Shown: positions 54,776 to 63,504 of the stretch, piece after piece | How positions within the stretch are numbered: the stretch's first letter is position 1 | Layout: every line of letters starts with the position of its first letter | Assembly (NCBI RefSeq): GCF_900102785.1 | Contig: NZ_FNGC01000007.1 | Coordinates: 186,123 to 250,122 of the forward strand | Source: Arthrobacter sp. ok362 | Lineage (GTDB): Bacteria > Actinomycetota > Actinomycetes > Actinomycetales > Micrococcaceae | DNA: 64,000 bases | Reading direction: 5' to 3' | Notes under the pieces: model-generated | The model's database searches: none | What the model was told of the DNA's origin: nothing | What the model saw: only the letters and a program-made list of their open reading frames with translations | Program-made: the position numbers and the translations under genes

Positions 54776-55594
54776 CTAATGTTTAAGGTTCATGCGCTGC
54801 AAGATGGTCGCAGCCATTTCCTCCACGGAAACCGTGGCTGAATTCAGGTACGGAATCCGGTGGGAGACGTACAACTGCTCGGCGCTGCGCAGCTCAAAGC
54901 CGCACTGCCGCAGCGACGCGTAGGGTGAGCCGCGGCGCCGTTCGGTGCGGATTTGGCTCAGGCGCAGGGGGTTGGAGGAGAGGCCGAAACATTTCTCAAC
55001 GAAAGGCCTCAGCGGCTTGGGGAGCCCCTCCCGCTCAAAGTCCTCGTCCACCAGCGGGAAGTTCGCGGCGAAGATTCCGTGTTGCAGCGCCAGATACATG
55101 GTGGTGGGTGTTTTGCCGCAGCGGGACGGTGCCACCAGGATGACCTGGGCCTTTTCCAGCGCGCGCAGGCTCTGGCCGTCGTCGTGTTCCATGGCGTACT
55201 CGACGGCGGCCATCCGGGATTGATACCGCTCTGCATTGCCTAGGCCGTGGGCCCGGCCGGGTTCGCCGCTGGCCGGTGAGCCGAGGGCCCGCTCCAGCTG
55301 TCCGACATGGGTCCCGATGAGATCCACGATGATCCCCTGGCACGTTGCCAGGACCTGGCGGATGTCGCTGCTGACGGCCGTGGAAAAGACGATCGGCCGC
55401 GGGCCGGTGGCGGCCAGTTTGTCGATGGTGCGGACCACGGTCTTGGCCTGTTCGACGGTCGTGATGAAGGGCACCGTGATGCGGTCAAAGTTGTTAGCGG
55501 GGAACTGCGTCAACAAGGTGTTGCCGAGCGTTTCCGCGGTGATGCCGGTGCTGTCCGAAAGGAAGTAGACAGGCCGAGGATCCTCATTGGTCAT
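54776..55594 (-). CDS. ppsR: PEP synthase regulatory protein (kinase/pyrophosphorylase)
   Basis: A 272-residue PSRP/DUF299 protein. It opens [25 protein letters not shown] and contains the P-loop-like [23 protein letters not shown] near residues 155-177 and [11 protein letters not shown]. It inactivates PEP synthase by ADP-dependent phosphorylation and reactivates it by Pi-dependent removal. A 150-bp gap with no gene separates it from ppsA. ATG 55594 is preferred over upstream frame starts because the family begins there and GGTGGAG lies upstream. Confidence 0.9.
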   Translation of the reverse strand: MTNEDPRPVYFLSDSTGITAETLGNTLLTQFPANNFDRITVPFITTVEQAKTVVRTIDKLAATGPRPIVFSTAVSSDIRQVLATCQGIIVDLIGTHVGQLERALGSPASGEPGRAHGLGNAERYQSRMAAVEYAMEHDDGQSLRALEKAQVILVAPSRCGKTPTTMYLALQHGIFAANFPLVDEDFEREGLPKPLRPFVEKCFGLSSNPLRLSQIRTERRRGSPYASLRQCGFELRSAEQLYVSHRIPYLNSATVSVEEMAATILQRMNLKH

Positions 55595-55719
55595 GAACGC
55601 ATTCTCCACCAGGAGCGGTCCCCGCCCGGCATCGGGCAGCCGGCGGGTCCCTACCCGGCCTCCGGACACAGACGTAGACTGCTCGCGTACAAGACCACCA
55701 ACTGCCGCAGGAGATGGAC

Positions 55720-56058
55720 ATGAGCTATGCAGGCACCGGTAATGAGAAGGCCGTCGCAGCAAGCGACCTTAACCGGACACATGTCGGACTGACCGTGAGC
55801 TTCCAGCCGGACGAATTTACCGTGGTCTTCGGCCGGATCGGCGCCATTGCGCGCAAGGAGGGCGGCGTGACGATCGCGCTGAAAGGGGTGGACGGCACGG
55901 GTGGGCTGCCGTCCCACTACAGCCTGCCTCCCGCCCAACAGGTCTACGTCCAGCCGGACATGCTCACCAATACGGAGTCGACCATCAAGGATTTGTTCGG
56001 CAAAGTGCAGGAGAATCTGCGGAGCCACAAGGGAGATCAGCGTCCGGACGCCGTCTAG
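55720..56058 (+). CDS. Hypothetical protein of 112 residues
   Basis: Starts at ATG 55720 (MSYAGTGNEKAVAASDLNRT) behind AGGAG. The middle has HVGLTVSFQPDEFTVVFGRIGAIARKEGGVTIALKGVD, an alternation typical of a small beta-barrel; the end (DLFGKVQENLRSHKG) is helical. No family is recognised. It is divergent from ppsR and precedes the LigD-type gene by 143 bp. Confidence 0.7.
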   Translation: MSYAGTGNEKAVAASDLNRTHVGLTVSFQPDEFTVVFGRIGAIARKEGGVTIALKGVDGTGGLPSHYSLPPAQQVYVQPDMLTNTESTIKDLFGKVQENLRSHKGDQRPDAV

Positions 56059-56201
56059 GGATCCTTCCCCGAGTACTCGGGCTGGGAATTGCAGGTCTTG
56101 AGTTCGATGTCGAACTGGCCCGTTGGCCATGCAGCGTCCTGGAGCGCCTATCCCCCGCAGCTGGTCTGGCTGGGACATCCGATCATTGCTAGCGTGGCGG
56201 C

Positions 56202-57446
56202 ATGAACCCGTCGAAGACCCCCGCCGAGATCCTCAACATTGCCGGCAACGAGGTTCGCATTTCGAGTCCGGACAAGGTGGTGTTCCCCGAGCCCGGGCTC
56301 ACTAAGCTCGACTTGGTTCGCTACTACCTCGCCGTCGCGGATGGTGCGCTGCGGGGCGCCGGGGGACGACCCATGGTGCTCAAGCGCTTCCCGAAGGGGA
56401 TCGGCGCTGAGCCGTTCTTTCAGAAGCGCGTGCCTGAAAACCACCCCGACTTCATCCACACGACGACGCTGCACTACGCGTCGGGGACATCAGCCGAAGA
56501 GGCCGTCATCCGGGATGCTGCGGGCTTGGCGTGGGTCGTGAATCTTGGATGCCTGGACCTCAACCCGCACCCCGTGCGCGCCGAGGACCTCGAGCACCCC
56601 GACGAGCTCCGGGTCGACCTCGACCCGATGCCGGGGGTCGACTGGTCGCAGATCGTTGACGTCGCCTATGTCGCGCGGGAGGTGCTCGACGACGTGGGAC
56701 TGGTGGGGTGGCCGAAGACGAGCGGTTCCCGGGGACTCCACATCCTGGTGCGCATCGCGCCCCAGTGGTCGTACCGCGACGTGCGGCTCGCCGCCGAGAC
56801 CCTCGCCCGCGAGGTCGAGAACCGCGCTCCGGGCCTCGCCACCGCGCGGTGGTGGAAGGAGGAGCGCGGCGAGAGTGTGTTCGTCGACTTCAACCAGAAC
56901 GCCAAGGACCGCACCGTGGCATCGGCCTACTCGATTCGGCCCCTGCCCGACGCCCGGGTCTCGACTCCGCTCACTTGGGACGAGGTCACCTCCACCCGGC
57001 CGGAACAATTCACGGTGCCCACGGTGCTTGAGCGCTTCGCAATGGTGGGCGACCCCCACGCCGGCATCGACGACGCGGTAGGGACACTCGACAGACTCAT
57101 CACCTTGGCTGCCGAGCTCGGCCCCGCCGAAAAGCCGCCGCGCGCAGGCGACGGCTTGGGCCGCCGGCAGTCGGTGATGCCGCTTATCGAGGTGGCACGT
57201 ACCAAGACCAAGCCCGAGGCGCTCGCGGCGCTCGACAAATGGAAGACTCGGCATGCGGACCTCGTCCCGGCACTGCATCCCGCCGACGTACTCGTCGACG
57301 GAATGCGCGGATCGAGTTCGCTCTGGTACCGGGTGCGGGTGAACCTGCAGCATGTCCCCGAAAATGAGCGTCCGCCGAAGGAGGAGCTCATCGCTGACTA
57401 CGACCCATGGGCGGGCAAAGAGTGGCCGGGGCGCCTTGGGTCCTGA
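56202..57446 (+). CDS. LigD-type polymerase domain protein (stand-alone, NHEJ-related)
   Basis: A 414-residue archaeo-eukaryotic-primase-fold protein equivalent to the polymerase domain of LigD. It carries ISSPDKVVFPEPGLTKLDLVRYYLAVA, FPKGIGAEPFFQKRVPENHPDF, the metal-binding DxD in ELRVDLDPMPG, KTSGSRGLHILVRI, and VFVDFNQNAKDRTVASAYSIRP. There are no ligase or nuclease domains, as in mycobacterial PolD proteins. About 100 extra C-terminal residues follow. It probably fills gaps during double-strand break repair; no Ku gene is nearby. The frame is free of interruptions. Confidence 0.88.
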   Translation: MNPSKTPAEILNIAGNEVRISSPDKVVFPEPGLTKLDLVRYYLAVADGALRGAGGRPMVLKRFPKGIGAEPFFQKRVPENHPDFIHTTTLHYASGTSAEEAVIRDAAGLAWVVNLGCLDLNPHPVRAEDLEHPDELRVDLDPMPGVDWSQIVDVAYVAREVLDDVGLVGWPKTSGSRGLHILVRIAPQWSYRDVRLAAETLAREVENRAPGLATARWWKEERGESVFVDFNQNAKDRTVASAYSIRPLPDARVSTPLTWDEVTSTRPEQFTVPTVLERFAMVGDPHAGIDDAVGTLDRLITLAAELGPAEKPPRAGDGLGRRQSVMPLIEVARTKTKPEALAALDKWKTRHADLVPALHPADVLVDGMRGSSSLWYRVRVNLQHVPENERPPKEELIADYDPWAGKEWPGRLGS

Positions 57447-57463
57447 CAACACCGGATGTTGTC
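57445..57463. terminator. Hairpin overlapping the end of the LigD-type gene
   Basis: GACAACA (57445-57451) and TGTTGTC (57457-57463) are perfect 7-base arms around CCGGA, lying between two convergent genes and overlapping the stop codon. It has no T-run but is well placed for termination. Confidence 0.5.
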
Positions 57464-57497
57464 CAGGCCGGCAGGACTAACGCTCAGCATGGCGGGG

Positions 57498-57764
57498 CTA
57501 AGCGCCGAGATGCGGAGGTACTTTGGTAATTTTCTCGATGTCTGCCGCGGTGACTTCGATCAGCTGCTGCGCCAAGTCCGCCAGGGCGCGTGCAGTCGCC
57601 AGCTCGTCCCCGATCTCGGGGACATCGGAGTCTACCGGATTCAGCCTGGCCAACCCGACACCTTCCAGTTCGGCCCGGTTCTCGGCCCTCAATCGCGCCG
57701 TGGCCCGCGTTTGGTTTTCATGTTCGTCGATAACGATGTTCACCGACCAGCTCTTCTCTTGCAT
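57498..57764 (-). CDS. DUF1876 protein
   Basis: An 88-residue protein of the actinobacterial DUF1876 family: [25 protein letters not shown], then [35 protein letters not shown], which is the family signature with the conserved [14 protein letters not shown] small double-stranded-RNA-binding-like fold is known for relatives; the role is unknown and often linked to stress or dormancy. ATG 57764 fits the family start; upstream is not conserved. It converges with the LigD-type gene. Confidence 0.82.
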   Translation of the reverse strand: MQEKSWSVNIVIDEHENQTRATARLRAENRAELEGVGLARLNPVDSDVPEIGDELATARALADLAQQLIEVTAADIEKITKVPPHLGA

Positions 57765-58186
57765 GGTGCTCGCCTCCTCGATCCGACTTCCACCATGGCA
57801 AGCTCGAGGCAAGCCGTCAAGGTCCGCAAACTTCCCCGCAGACCGTGCGCGCCAAAGGCCCTGAATTGCCCCGCACGACGAGGCAATTCTCGCGGGATTG
57901 CAGACCTCATGCAGACGGAGGTCGCCCGAGCTGGTCGACGTTCGCGACCGGAATCAGCTGCCGTCCCTGCCCCGCCCTGGCCGGTCGCAGGCCTCTTTCG
58001 CCGCTTACCCCCGGGGCCTACACTCGATTCACTAATCATGAAATGGAATCGAGTGTAGGCCCCGTTCCGCTGCCCGCCGCAGGGAGCGGAAATCCTGACA
58101 GGTCAGGGGCGGCCGAATCGATCGGAAGAGGAGCCGGCCAGTTGGCGGACGGCCGGCGCAAGTCCGCCTAGAGGGAGAAGTTCGGC
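57765..58186. other. Intergenic region before the P450 operon
   Basis: The 422-bp gap holds the promoters of the DUF1876 gene and of the P450 operon. Its main structure is the perfect 18-bp inverted repeat at 58013-58063. No frame here looks coding. Confidence 0.5.
58013..58063. repeat. Perfect 18-bp inverted repeat upstream of the P450 operon
   Basis: GGGGCCTACACTCGATTC (58013-58030) and its exact complement (58046-58063) surround a 15-base A/T-rich loop. The dyad ends 123 bp before ATG 58187. It could be an operator for a dimeric regulator, a terminator for a transcript reading toward the operon, or a leader hairpin. No regulator gene is adjacent. Confidence 0.75.
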
Positions 58187-59875
58187 ATGAGGATCCTCGT
58201 CGATCTCACCAAATGCCAGGGCTACGCCCAGTGCGCCTTTCTCGCCCCGGACGTCTTCACGATCCAGGGGGACGAGGCACTAACCTACGATCCGCACCCT
58301 GACGGGGCGCAGCTCACGAGGATTCGGCGGGCCGCCGCTGCGTGTCCGGTTCAGGCCATCCGGCTCGAACAGCTGGACGGGCAGGACGGAGCGCTGCATC
58401 CGGACGCACCACCCTGGTCGGCTGCTCCCGTCGAGGACGGCGGGGGCACGTTCAAGAGAACCGGACGGATCGTCATCGTTGGAGCATCGATGGCCGGGCT
58501 GCGCGCAGCGGAGCGGTTACGCGAGGAAGGGTTCACCGGCTCGCTGACTCTGGTCGGCGAGGAGCCGCACGAGCCCTACGACCGGCCTCCGCTGTCCAAA
58601 CAGGTCCTGGCCGGGTCTGTGCCCTTAGAAGACACTTCACTGCCACGCCACCGGGACATCAGCGCCACCTGGCGGCTGGGGGTGCCGGCAACCGGTCTGG
58701 ACCTGGCTGCGAAGCAGCTCCACCTCGCCGACGGTAGCCGGATCGGATTCGACAAGGTGTTGATCGCCACCGGCTTGCGGGCCCGCCCCTGGCCCAACCC
58801 TGCAGAGGCGGGCCTGACAGGCGTCCTGACGTTGCGCACCCGGGAGGACGCGGCAACCCTGCGACAGCTCCTCGCGGGGCATCCCCGTCGGGTGTTGGTC
58901 ATCGGCGCCGGGTTCATCGGTTGCGAGGTCGCTTCCGTCTGTCGGGAACTCGGCCTTCCGGTCACCGTCGCGGAGGCCGGTCCGGCACCGCTCGTCGCTG
59001 CCCTCGGCGAGGTGATCGGCGCAGTCGCCGGGGAACTGCAGATCGAGAATGGCGTGGATCTGCGATGCGGCGTCCGCGTCCTGTCCCTTGAGGGTGATGC
59101 CACGGGGCAGCTGCGCCGGGCCGTTCTGTCCGACGGCACCAAGCTTGAGGTGGACGTGGCGGTCGCCGCGCTGGGCGCCGTTCGCAATGTCGAATGGCTC
59201 GCAGATTCCGGACTGGCATGCGGCGTATGGGGCGTCGCGTGCGACGCCGGCAGCCGCGCCTTCGACGCGAACGGCCTGGTCACCGATGACGTCTTCGTCG
59301 CCGGCGACATAGCGCGTGCCCCGCAGCCGATGTACGGCTATCAATACCTCGCCGTCGAGCACTGGGCAAACGCCGTCTCCCAGGCCGAGGTCGCGGCACA
59401 CAACATGGTCAGCCGCGAGACCGAACGGTGGCCGCATCTGGAGGTGCCGAAATTCTGGTCAGTCCAGTTCGGCACCGAAATCAAGAGCGTCGGGGTGCCC
59501 TCGGTCGCCGATGAGGTCGCCATCGTCCAAGGATCAGTGGACACGCGGCGATTCCTGGCCGTCTACGGCTACAAGGGCCGCATCGTCGCGGCGGTCGCCT
59601 TCAACCAGAACAAGTGGCTCGACTTCTATGAACCGCTGATCGAGCAGGCCGCACCCTTCCCGCCGTCATTTCACCACATCGACGAGTCAGCCCATGCCCA
59701 GCCCGTGCAGGCCGGGTTCAGACCCACGGCCAGCCCCACCCAGGACGCGACCGTCGTCGTGACGGGACACGATCCCAACGAACGCCGCGCCAGATTGAAC
59801 CACACCGCCGCCGGTGACACGCCGTCACGGAGACCCACCGAAACCACCCCACGATCAAAGGAGCCTTCACCATGA
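58187..59875 (+). CDS. Ferredoxin-ferredoxin reductase fusion for the P450
   Basis: A 562-residue electron-transfer chain in one polypeptide. Residues 1-65 are a small ferredoxin with Cys10, Cys16 and Cys53 (KCQGYAQC ... ACPVQAI), the [3Fe-4S] pattern used by actinobacterial P450s. From residue 91 an FAD/NAD(P)H reductase follows: RIVIVGASMAGLRAAERL for FAD, VLVIGAGFIGCEVA for the nicotinamide cofactor, and DVFVAGDIARAP near the end. A C-terminal extension of about 60 residues is Pro/Thr/Arg-rich. It delivers electrons to the P450 encoded with an ATGA overlap. Confidence 0.88.
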   Translation: MRILVDLTKCQGYAQCAFLAPDVFTIQGDEALTYDPHPDGAQLTRIRRAAAACPVQAIRLEQLDGQDGALHPDAPPWSAAPVEDGGGTFKRTGRIVIVGASMAGLRAAERLREEGFTGSLTLVGEEPHEPYDRPPLSKQVLAGSVPLEDTSLPRHRDISATWRLGVPATGLDLAAKQLHLADGSRIGFDKVLIATGLRARPWPNPAEAGLTGVLTLRTREDAATLRQLLAGHPRRVLVIGAGFIGCEVASVCRELGLPVTVAEAGPAPLVAALGEVIGAVAGELQIENGVDLRCGVRVLSLEGDATGQLRRAVLSDGTKLEVDVAVAALGAVRNVEWLADSGLACGVWGVACDAGSRAFDANGLVTDDVFVAGDIARAPQPMYGYQYLAVEHWANAVSQAEVAAHNMVSRETERWPHLEVPKFWSVQFGTEIKSVGVPSVADEVAIVQGSVDTRRFLAVYGYKGRIVAAVAFNQNKWLDFYEPLIEQAAPFPPSFHHIDESAHAQPVQAGFRPTASPTQDATVVVTGHDPNERRARLNHTAAGDTPSRRPTETTPRSKEPSP

Positions 59876-61131
59876 GCCAGGCCAGCTCCTGGGAGCAGAT
59901 CCTCGACTACTCCAACAGGGCTAACCCGTACCCGTTCTACGACGATCTCCGCAAGACGCCGGTGACACGGCTTCCGGACGGAAGCTATCTGGTGAGCACC
60001 TACGCGGAGATCGCCGCCCTGCTGCACGACCCGCGCGTAAGTTCCGACATCAACCGCAACCCGGCTGCCGCCGCGGCGGGCGCCGCCGCCGTCGGCGAAA
60101 ACGACGACGACGGCAGCGGGGACGGCCCGGGCATGACTCCGACGTTCCTGAGCATGGATCCGCCCGACCATGACAAGTTTCGACGGATCGCCATGCGCCA
60201 CTTCGGACCGCCCACAACGCCGGGCCGGGTCGCGGCGATGGAGCCAAGGATGACGGACATCGTCACCGAACTGATCGACAACATGTCCGGCCGCACCAGG
60301 ATCGACGTTGTCGATGACCTGGCGTATCCACTGCCCGTCACCGTTATCTGCGAACTTCTCGGCGTACCCCCGGGCGACGAACAACGTTTCCGGGTCTGGG
60401 TGGACGTCGCCCTGCAATCCACGGATCCCGGCCTCGATCCGGAAACTCAGCAGAAGAAGAGAGCCGAAGCCGGGAAAGAACTGCGCGCGTTCATGGAAGA
60501 GCTGGTCGAGGCCCACCGCCAGGCACCGGGCAATGACCTGCTTTCAGCGATGGCCACAGATGATGGCCCGGAAGGCCGCATGCCGGACGAGCAACTGGTA
60601 AGCACCGGGCTTCTTCTGCTCATTGCCGGACATGAAACCACCGTGAACCTCATCTCCAACGGCGTGCTGACCCTGCTCCGTCACCCGGCCGAGCTCCAGA
60701 GGCTGCGCAACGACCCCGATCTTGCCATCCCGATGGTCGAGGAGCTGCTGCGCTTCGAGCCGCCAGTGCATTTCGTTCCCTTCCGCACAGCCCTCGACGA
60801 CATCGACATCGCCGGCACGACCATCCCGGCCGGCGCCTCCCTCACCCTGGTCCTGGCCGCAGGCAACCGCGATCCCGCCCACGTCGCCGACCCCGATCAC
60901 TTCATCCCGGACCGGCCCAACAACCAACACCTCGGCTTCGGCGGCGGCATCCACCTCTGCTTCGGTGCACCCCTGGCCCGGCTCGAAGCCCAGATCGCCC
61001 TCACCGAATTTGCCACCAGACTGGAGAACCCGCGGCTTGCCGCCGACCCTCCGCCCTACCGGCCAAGCCCGTTCCTGCGCGGTCCCTCGCACCTGCCCAT
61101 CGACATCGACGGCGTCGCCTCTCGTCAGTAG
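59872..61131 (+). CDS. Cytochrome P450
   Basis: A 419-residue soluble bacterial P450. Landmarks: the I-helix AGHETT at residues 252-257, the K-helix ExxR as EELLR near 290-294, and the heme loop FGGGIHLCFGAPLARLE with axial Cys363. A Gly/Asp/Ala-rich insertion sits at residues 64-86. The first-gene partner supplies a fused [3Fe-4S] ferredoxin and reductase, so the operon is self-sufficient. The substrate is unknown. ATG 59872 overlaps the reductase stop by 4 bp. Confidence 0.92.
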   Translation: MSQASSWEQILDYSNRANPYPFYDDLRKTPVTRLPDGSYLVSTYAEIAALLHDPRVSSDINRNPAAAAAGAAAVGENDDDGSGDGPGMTPTFLSMDPPDHDKFRRIAMRHFGPPTTPGRVAAMEPRMTDIVTELIDNMSGRTRIDVVDDLAYPLPVTVICELLGVPPGDEQRFRVWVDVALQSTDPGLDPETQQKKRAEAGKELRAFMEELVEAHRQAPGNDLLSAMATDDGPEGRMPDEQLVSTGLLLLIAGHETTVNLISNGVLTLLRHPAELQRLRNDPDLAIPMVEELLRFEPPVHFVPFRTALDDIDIAGTTIPAGASLTLVLAAGNRDPAHVADPDHFIPDRPNNQHLGFGGGIHLCFGAPLARLEAQIALTEFATRLENPRLAADPPPYRPSPFLRGPSHLPIDIDGVASRQ

Positions 61132-61193
61132 ACATCAGCAAACAGCCCAACGAACAGCCCGCAGCAGCGGCATGCTTGGCCCGCTAGTACTGA

Positions 61194-62663
61194 TCACGGT
61201 CGAAGGTCGGTACTCCTGTCAGGTGATTCCACTCGTTCCAGGTCCTGGATCAGGTCGGCCTGGAACGTCGAAAAGCGGGCCAGGTGCGCAGGGCGCCGAC
61301 GCAGCACGAACCATGCGGCGCCGAGCAGAAGGAACCAAACCGGCGTCACCAGGAGCGCCAGCAGCGTATCCGGTTGTGTGGTCAGTGCCCACAGGACGAA
61401 GGCGAAGAAAGCGAAGACCACCCAGACCATGGGAACTCCGCCGGGCATCCGATACTTGGACGCCTCATGCAGGTGCGGACGACGCCGGCGGAAGGCCACG
61501 TAACTGGCCAGAATGATGGACCACACGAAAACGAAGCAGACGGCGGACACCGTGGTCACCATGTCGAAGGCCTTGCCGATGTCCTGTCCCGCGTACATCA
61601 GCACCACGCCTGAGAGCAACAGGACGCAGGAGAGGAACAGGGCATTTTGCGGGACCTTGCGGCGGGACAGGGCACCGAAAATGGAAGGGGCGTCACCCTC
61701 CTTCGCCAGGCCAAACACCATGCGCGAGGTGGAGTAGATGCCCGAGTTGGCCGAGGACATGGCCGAGCTGAGCACCACCAGGTTCACCACGGTCGCGGCG
61801 GCACCGAGTCCGGCCAGCGAGAACATGGCGATGAACGGGCTGTGGCCGGCCTGGAACTGGGTCCAGGGGGTAACGGACATCAGGACGATGAGGGCTCCCA
61901 CGTAGAAGAGCAGCACACGGATGGGGATGGAGTTGATGGCCTTCGGCAGGTTCTTCTCCGGGTCCTTGGCCTCCGCGGCGGTGGTGCCCACCAGTTCAAT
62001 GCCCACAAAGGCGAAGACTGCGATCTGAAAACCGGCCACAAATCCCATGAACTCATTCGGGAAGAAACCGCCGTGGCTCCACAGATTCGTGAAAGTGGCT
62101 GGGCCGGCGTCGGACTGAAAACCACTCAATATCATGAACAGACCCACCACGATCAACGCCGCGATGGCGATGATCTTGATCAGCGCAAACCAGAACTCCG
62201 TCTCGCCGAACGCCTTCACCGTGGTGAGGTTCAGGAGCAGGAGAATGGCTATGGTTGCCAGTCCCGGGATCCACAGCGGCAGCCCCGGCCAGAGTTCCTT
62301 CGAGTAGCCGGCGATGGCGATGACGTCCGCGATTCCCGTAATCACCCAGCAGAACCAGTACGTCCAGCCCGTGAAGAAGCCGGCCCAGGGACCCAGGAGG
62401 TCTGCGGCGAAATCGCTGAAGGACTTGTAGCTCAGGTTGGACAGCAGGAGCTCGCCCATGGCCCGCATCACGAAGAACAGCATGAAGCCGATGATCATGT
62501 AAACGAAGATGACGGAGGGGCCGGCGGCCGAGATGGTTTTGCCCGAGCCCATGAAGAGGCCGGTGCCGATTGCGCCGCCGATGGCGATCAGCTGGATGTG
62601 CCGGTTGCTTAGCTGTCGCTCAAGATGTGGCGTTTCCTGGGTGGTTATGGTCTTAGTTGTCAC
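61194..62663 (-). CDS. Amino-acid permease (AAT family, CycA/serine-type)
   Basis: A 489-residue APC-superfamily transporter with twelve membrane helices. The AAT signatures are HIQLIAIGGAIGTGLFMGSGKTISAAGPSV near residues 22-51, ELVGTTAAEAKDPEKNLPKAINSIPIR near 230 and SANSGIYSTSRMVFGLA near 300. The family carries amino acids with protons; the closest named types are D-serine/D-alanine/glycine and proline/aromatic permeases. It begins 10 bp after the stop of the methylenetetrahydrofolate-reductase-like gene, which favours glycine or serine; this is inference. Confidence 0.88.
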   Translation of the reverse strand: MTTKTITTQETPHLERQLSNRHIQLIAIGGAIGTGLFMGSGKTISAAGPSVIFVYMIIGFMLFFVMRAMGELLLSNLSYKSFSDFAADLLGPWAGFFTGWTYWFCWVITGIADVIAIAGYSKELWPGLPLWIPGLATIAILLLLNLTTVKAFGETEFWFALIKIIAIAALIVVGLFMILSGFQSDAGPATFTNLWSHGGFFPNEFMGFVAGFQIAVFAFVGIELVGTTAAEAKDPEKNLPKAINSIPIRVLLFYVGALIVLMSVTPWTQFQAGHSPFIAMFSLAGLGAAATVVNLVVLSSAMSSANSGIYSTSRMVFGLAKEGDAPSIFGALSRRKVPQNALFLSCVLLLSGVVLMYAGQDIGKAFDMVTTVSAVCFVFVWSIILASYVAFRRRRPHLHEASKYRMPGGVPMVWVVFAFFAFVLWALTTQPDTLLALLVTPVWFLLLGAAWFVLRRRPAHLARFSTFQADLIQDLERVESPDRSTDLRP

Positions 62664-62673
62664 GTGCTGCTCC

Positions 62674-63486
62674 TCAAATCAATTCTGGCTGGAGTGCTGC
62701 TGGGGTTGACGCCTGACCCGGTCCGCCGGGAATCGAATCCAGGCCGTTGAAGCTGTAGAGATGGATGCCCGCGATGTTGCCGGGCCGGCTTTCCAGCCCG
62801 GACACCAGGGTTTGTGGCGAATAGCGGTCACCGCTGAGGAGTTTGCGCGCCAACGGGCCCTTACGGCTAAGGAACTTCAAAGAACTTCCGACGCCGATCT
62901 GCGAGGCAAGGGAAACCAGCTTGGTCCGCGGGACGGAACCCGCCACCCCGGCCCAGACAGGCAGCCGCATACCTTCCCGGCGCAGGAGCGCCGCGTAATC
63001 AAGGATTGCCGGCGCCGAGAAGCACATCTGCGTGACAACGTGCGAAGCCAGGTGCTGCTTGGCGAGCAGGGCATCGAGCAGGTCTACGGGGCCAACCGAG
63101 GGGTGGCCCTCCGGGTAGCCCGCGATGCCTGTCCGCATCATGCCGCCGGAGTACTGCGCGATGTCTTCCAGCACTGGAAGGGCGGAATCGTACGGGCCGG
63201 CCGGCTGCTTCCGGTCGCCGCCAACCACGAACACCTCGCCGATGCTGGCCACATCGCAGTCGCGGATAATTCCGGTGAGCTGGCCACGGTCGTGCAGGCT
63301 CCGCGCCGCCAGGTGCGGGATGACGGAGTATCCAAGCACGCTCAGCTGCACGGCGGTGCGCATGGTCCGCTCGATGCCGTGATGGGGCAGGCACGTGATG
63401 GTGAGGGTTGTGGTCAACGGCACTGTGGCCTGGATTTTTTCGACGATGCCCTCGGAAGGGATGATCTCAAGTCGTGTGGGAAACAT
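62674..63486 (-). CDS. Methylenetetrahydrofolate reductase-like protein
   Basis: A 270-residue TIM-barrel protein of the MetF family. It shows RLEIIPSEGIVEKI, the FAD-binding region (GYSVIPHLAARSLHDRGQL ... DVASIGEVFVVGGD), GIAGYPEGHPSV, and a helical C-terminal part. Length is slightly below typical MetF (about 290-300). It lies between lipA and an amino-acid permease, a context of one-carbon and glycine metabolism, so it may serve in 5,10-methylene-THF turnover linked to glycine cleavage and not in methionine synthesis. Eighteen bases separate it from lipA. Confidence 0.8.
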   Translation of the reverse strand: MFPTRLEIIPSEGIVEKIQATVPLTTTLTITCLPHHGIERTMRTAVQLSVLGYSVIPHLAARSLHDRGQLTGIIRDCDVASIGEVFVVGGDRKQPAGPYDSALPVLEDIAQYSGGMMRTGIAGYPEGHPSVGPVDLLDALLAKQHLASHVVTQMCFSAPAILDYAALLRREGMRLPVWAGVAGSVPRTKLVSLASQIGVGSSLKFLSRKGPLARKLLSGDRYSPQTLVSGLESRPGNIAGIHLYSFNGLDSIPGGPGQASTPAALQPELI

Positions 63487-63504
63487 CTTTGGTCCTCTAC
63501 GGTG

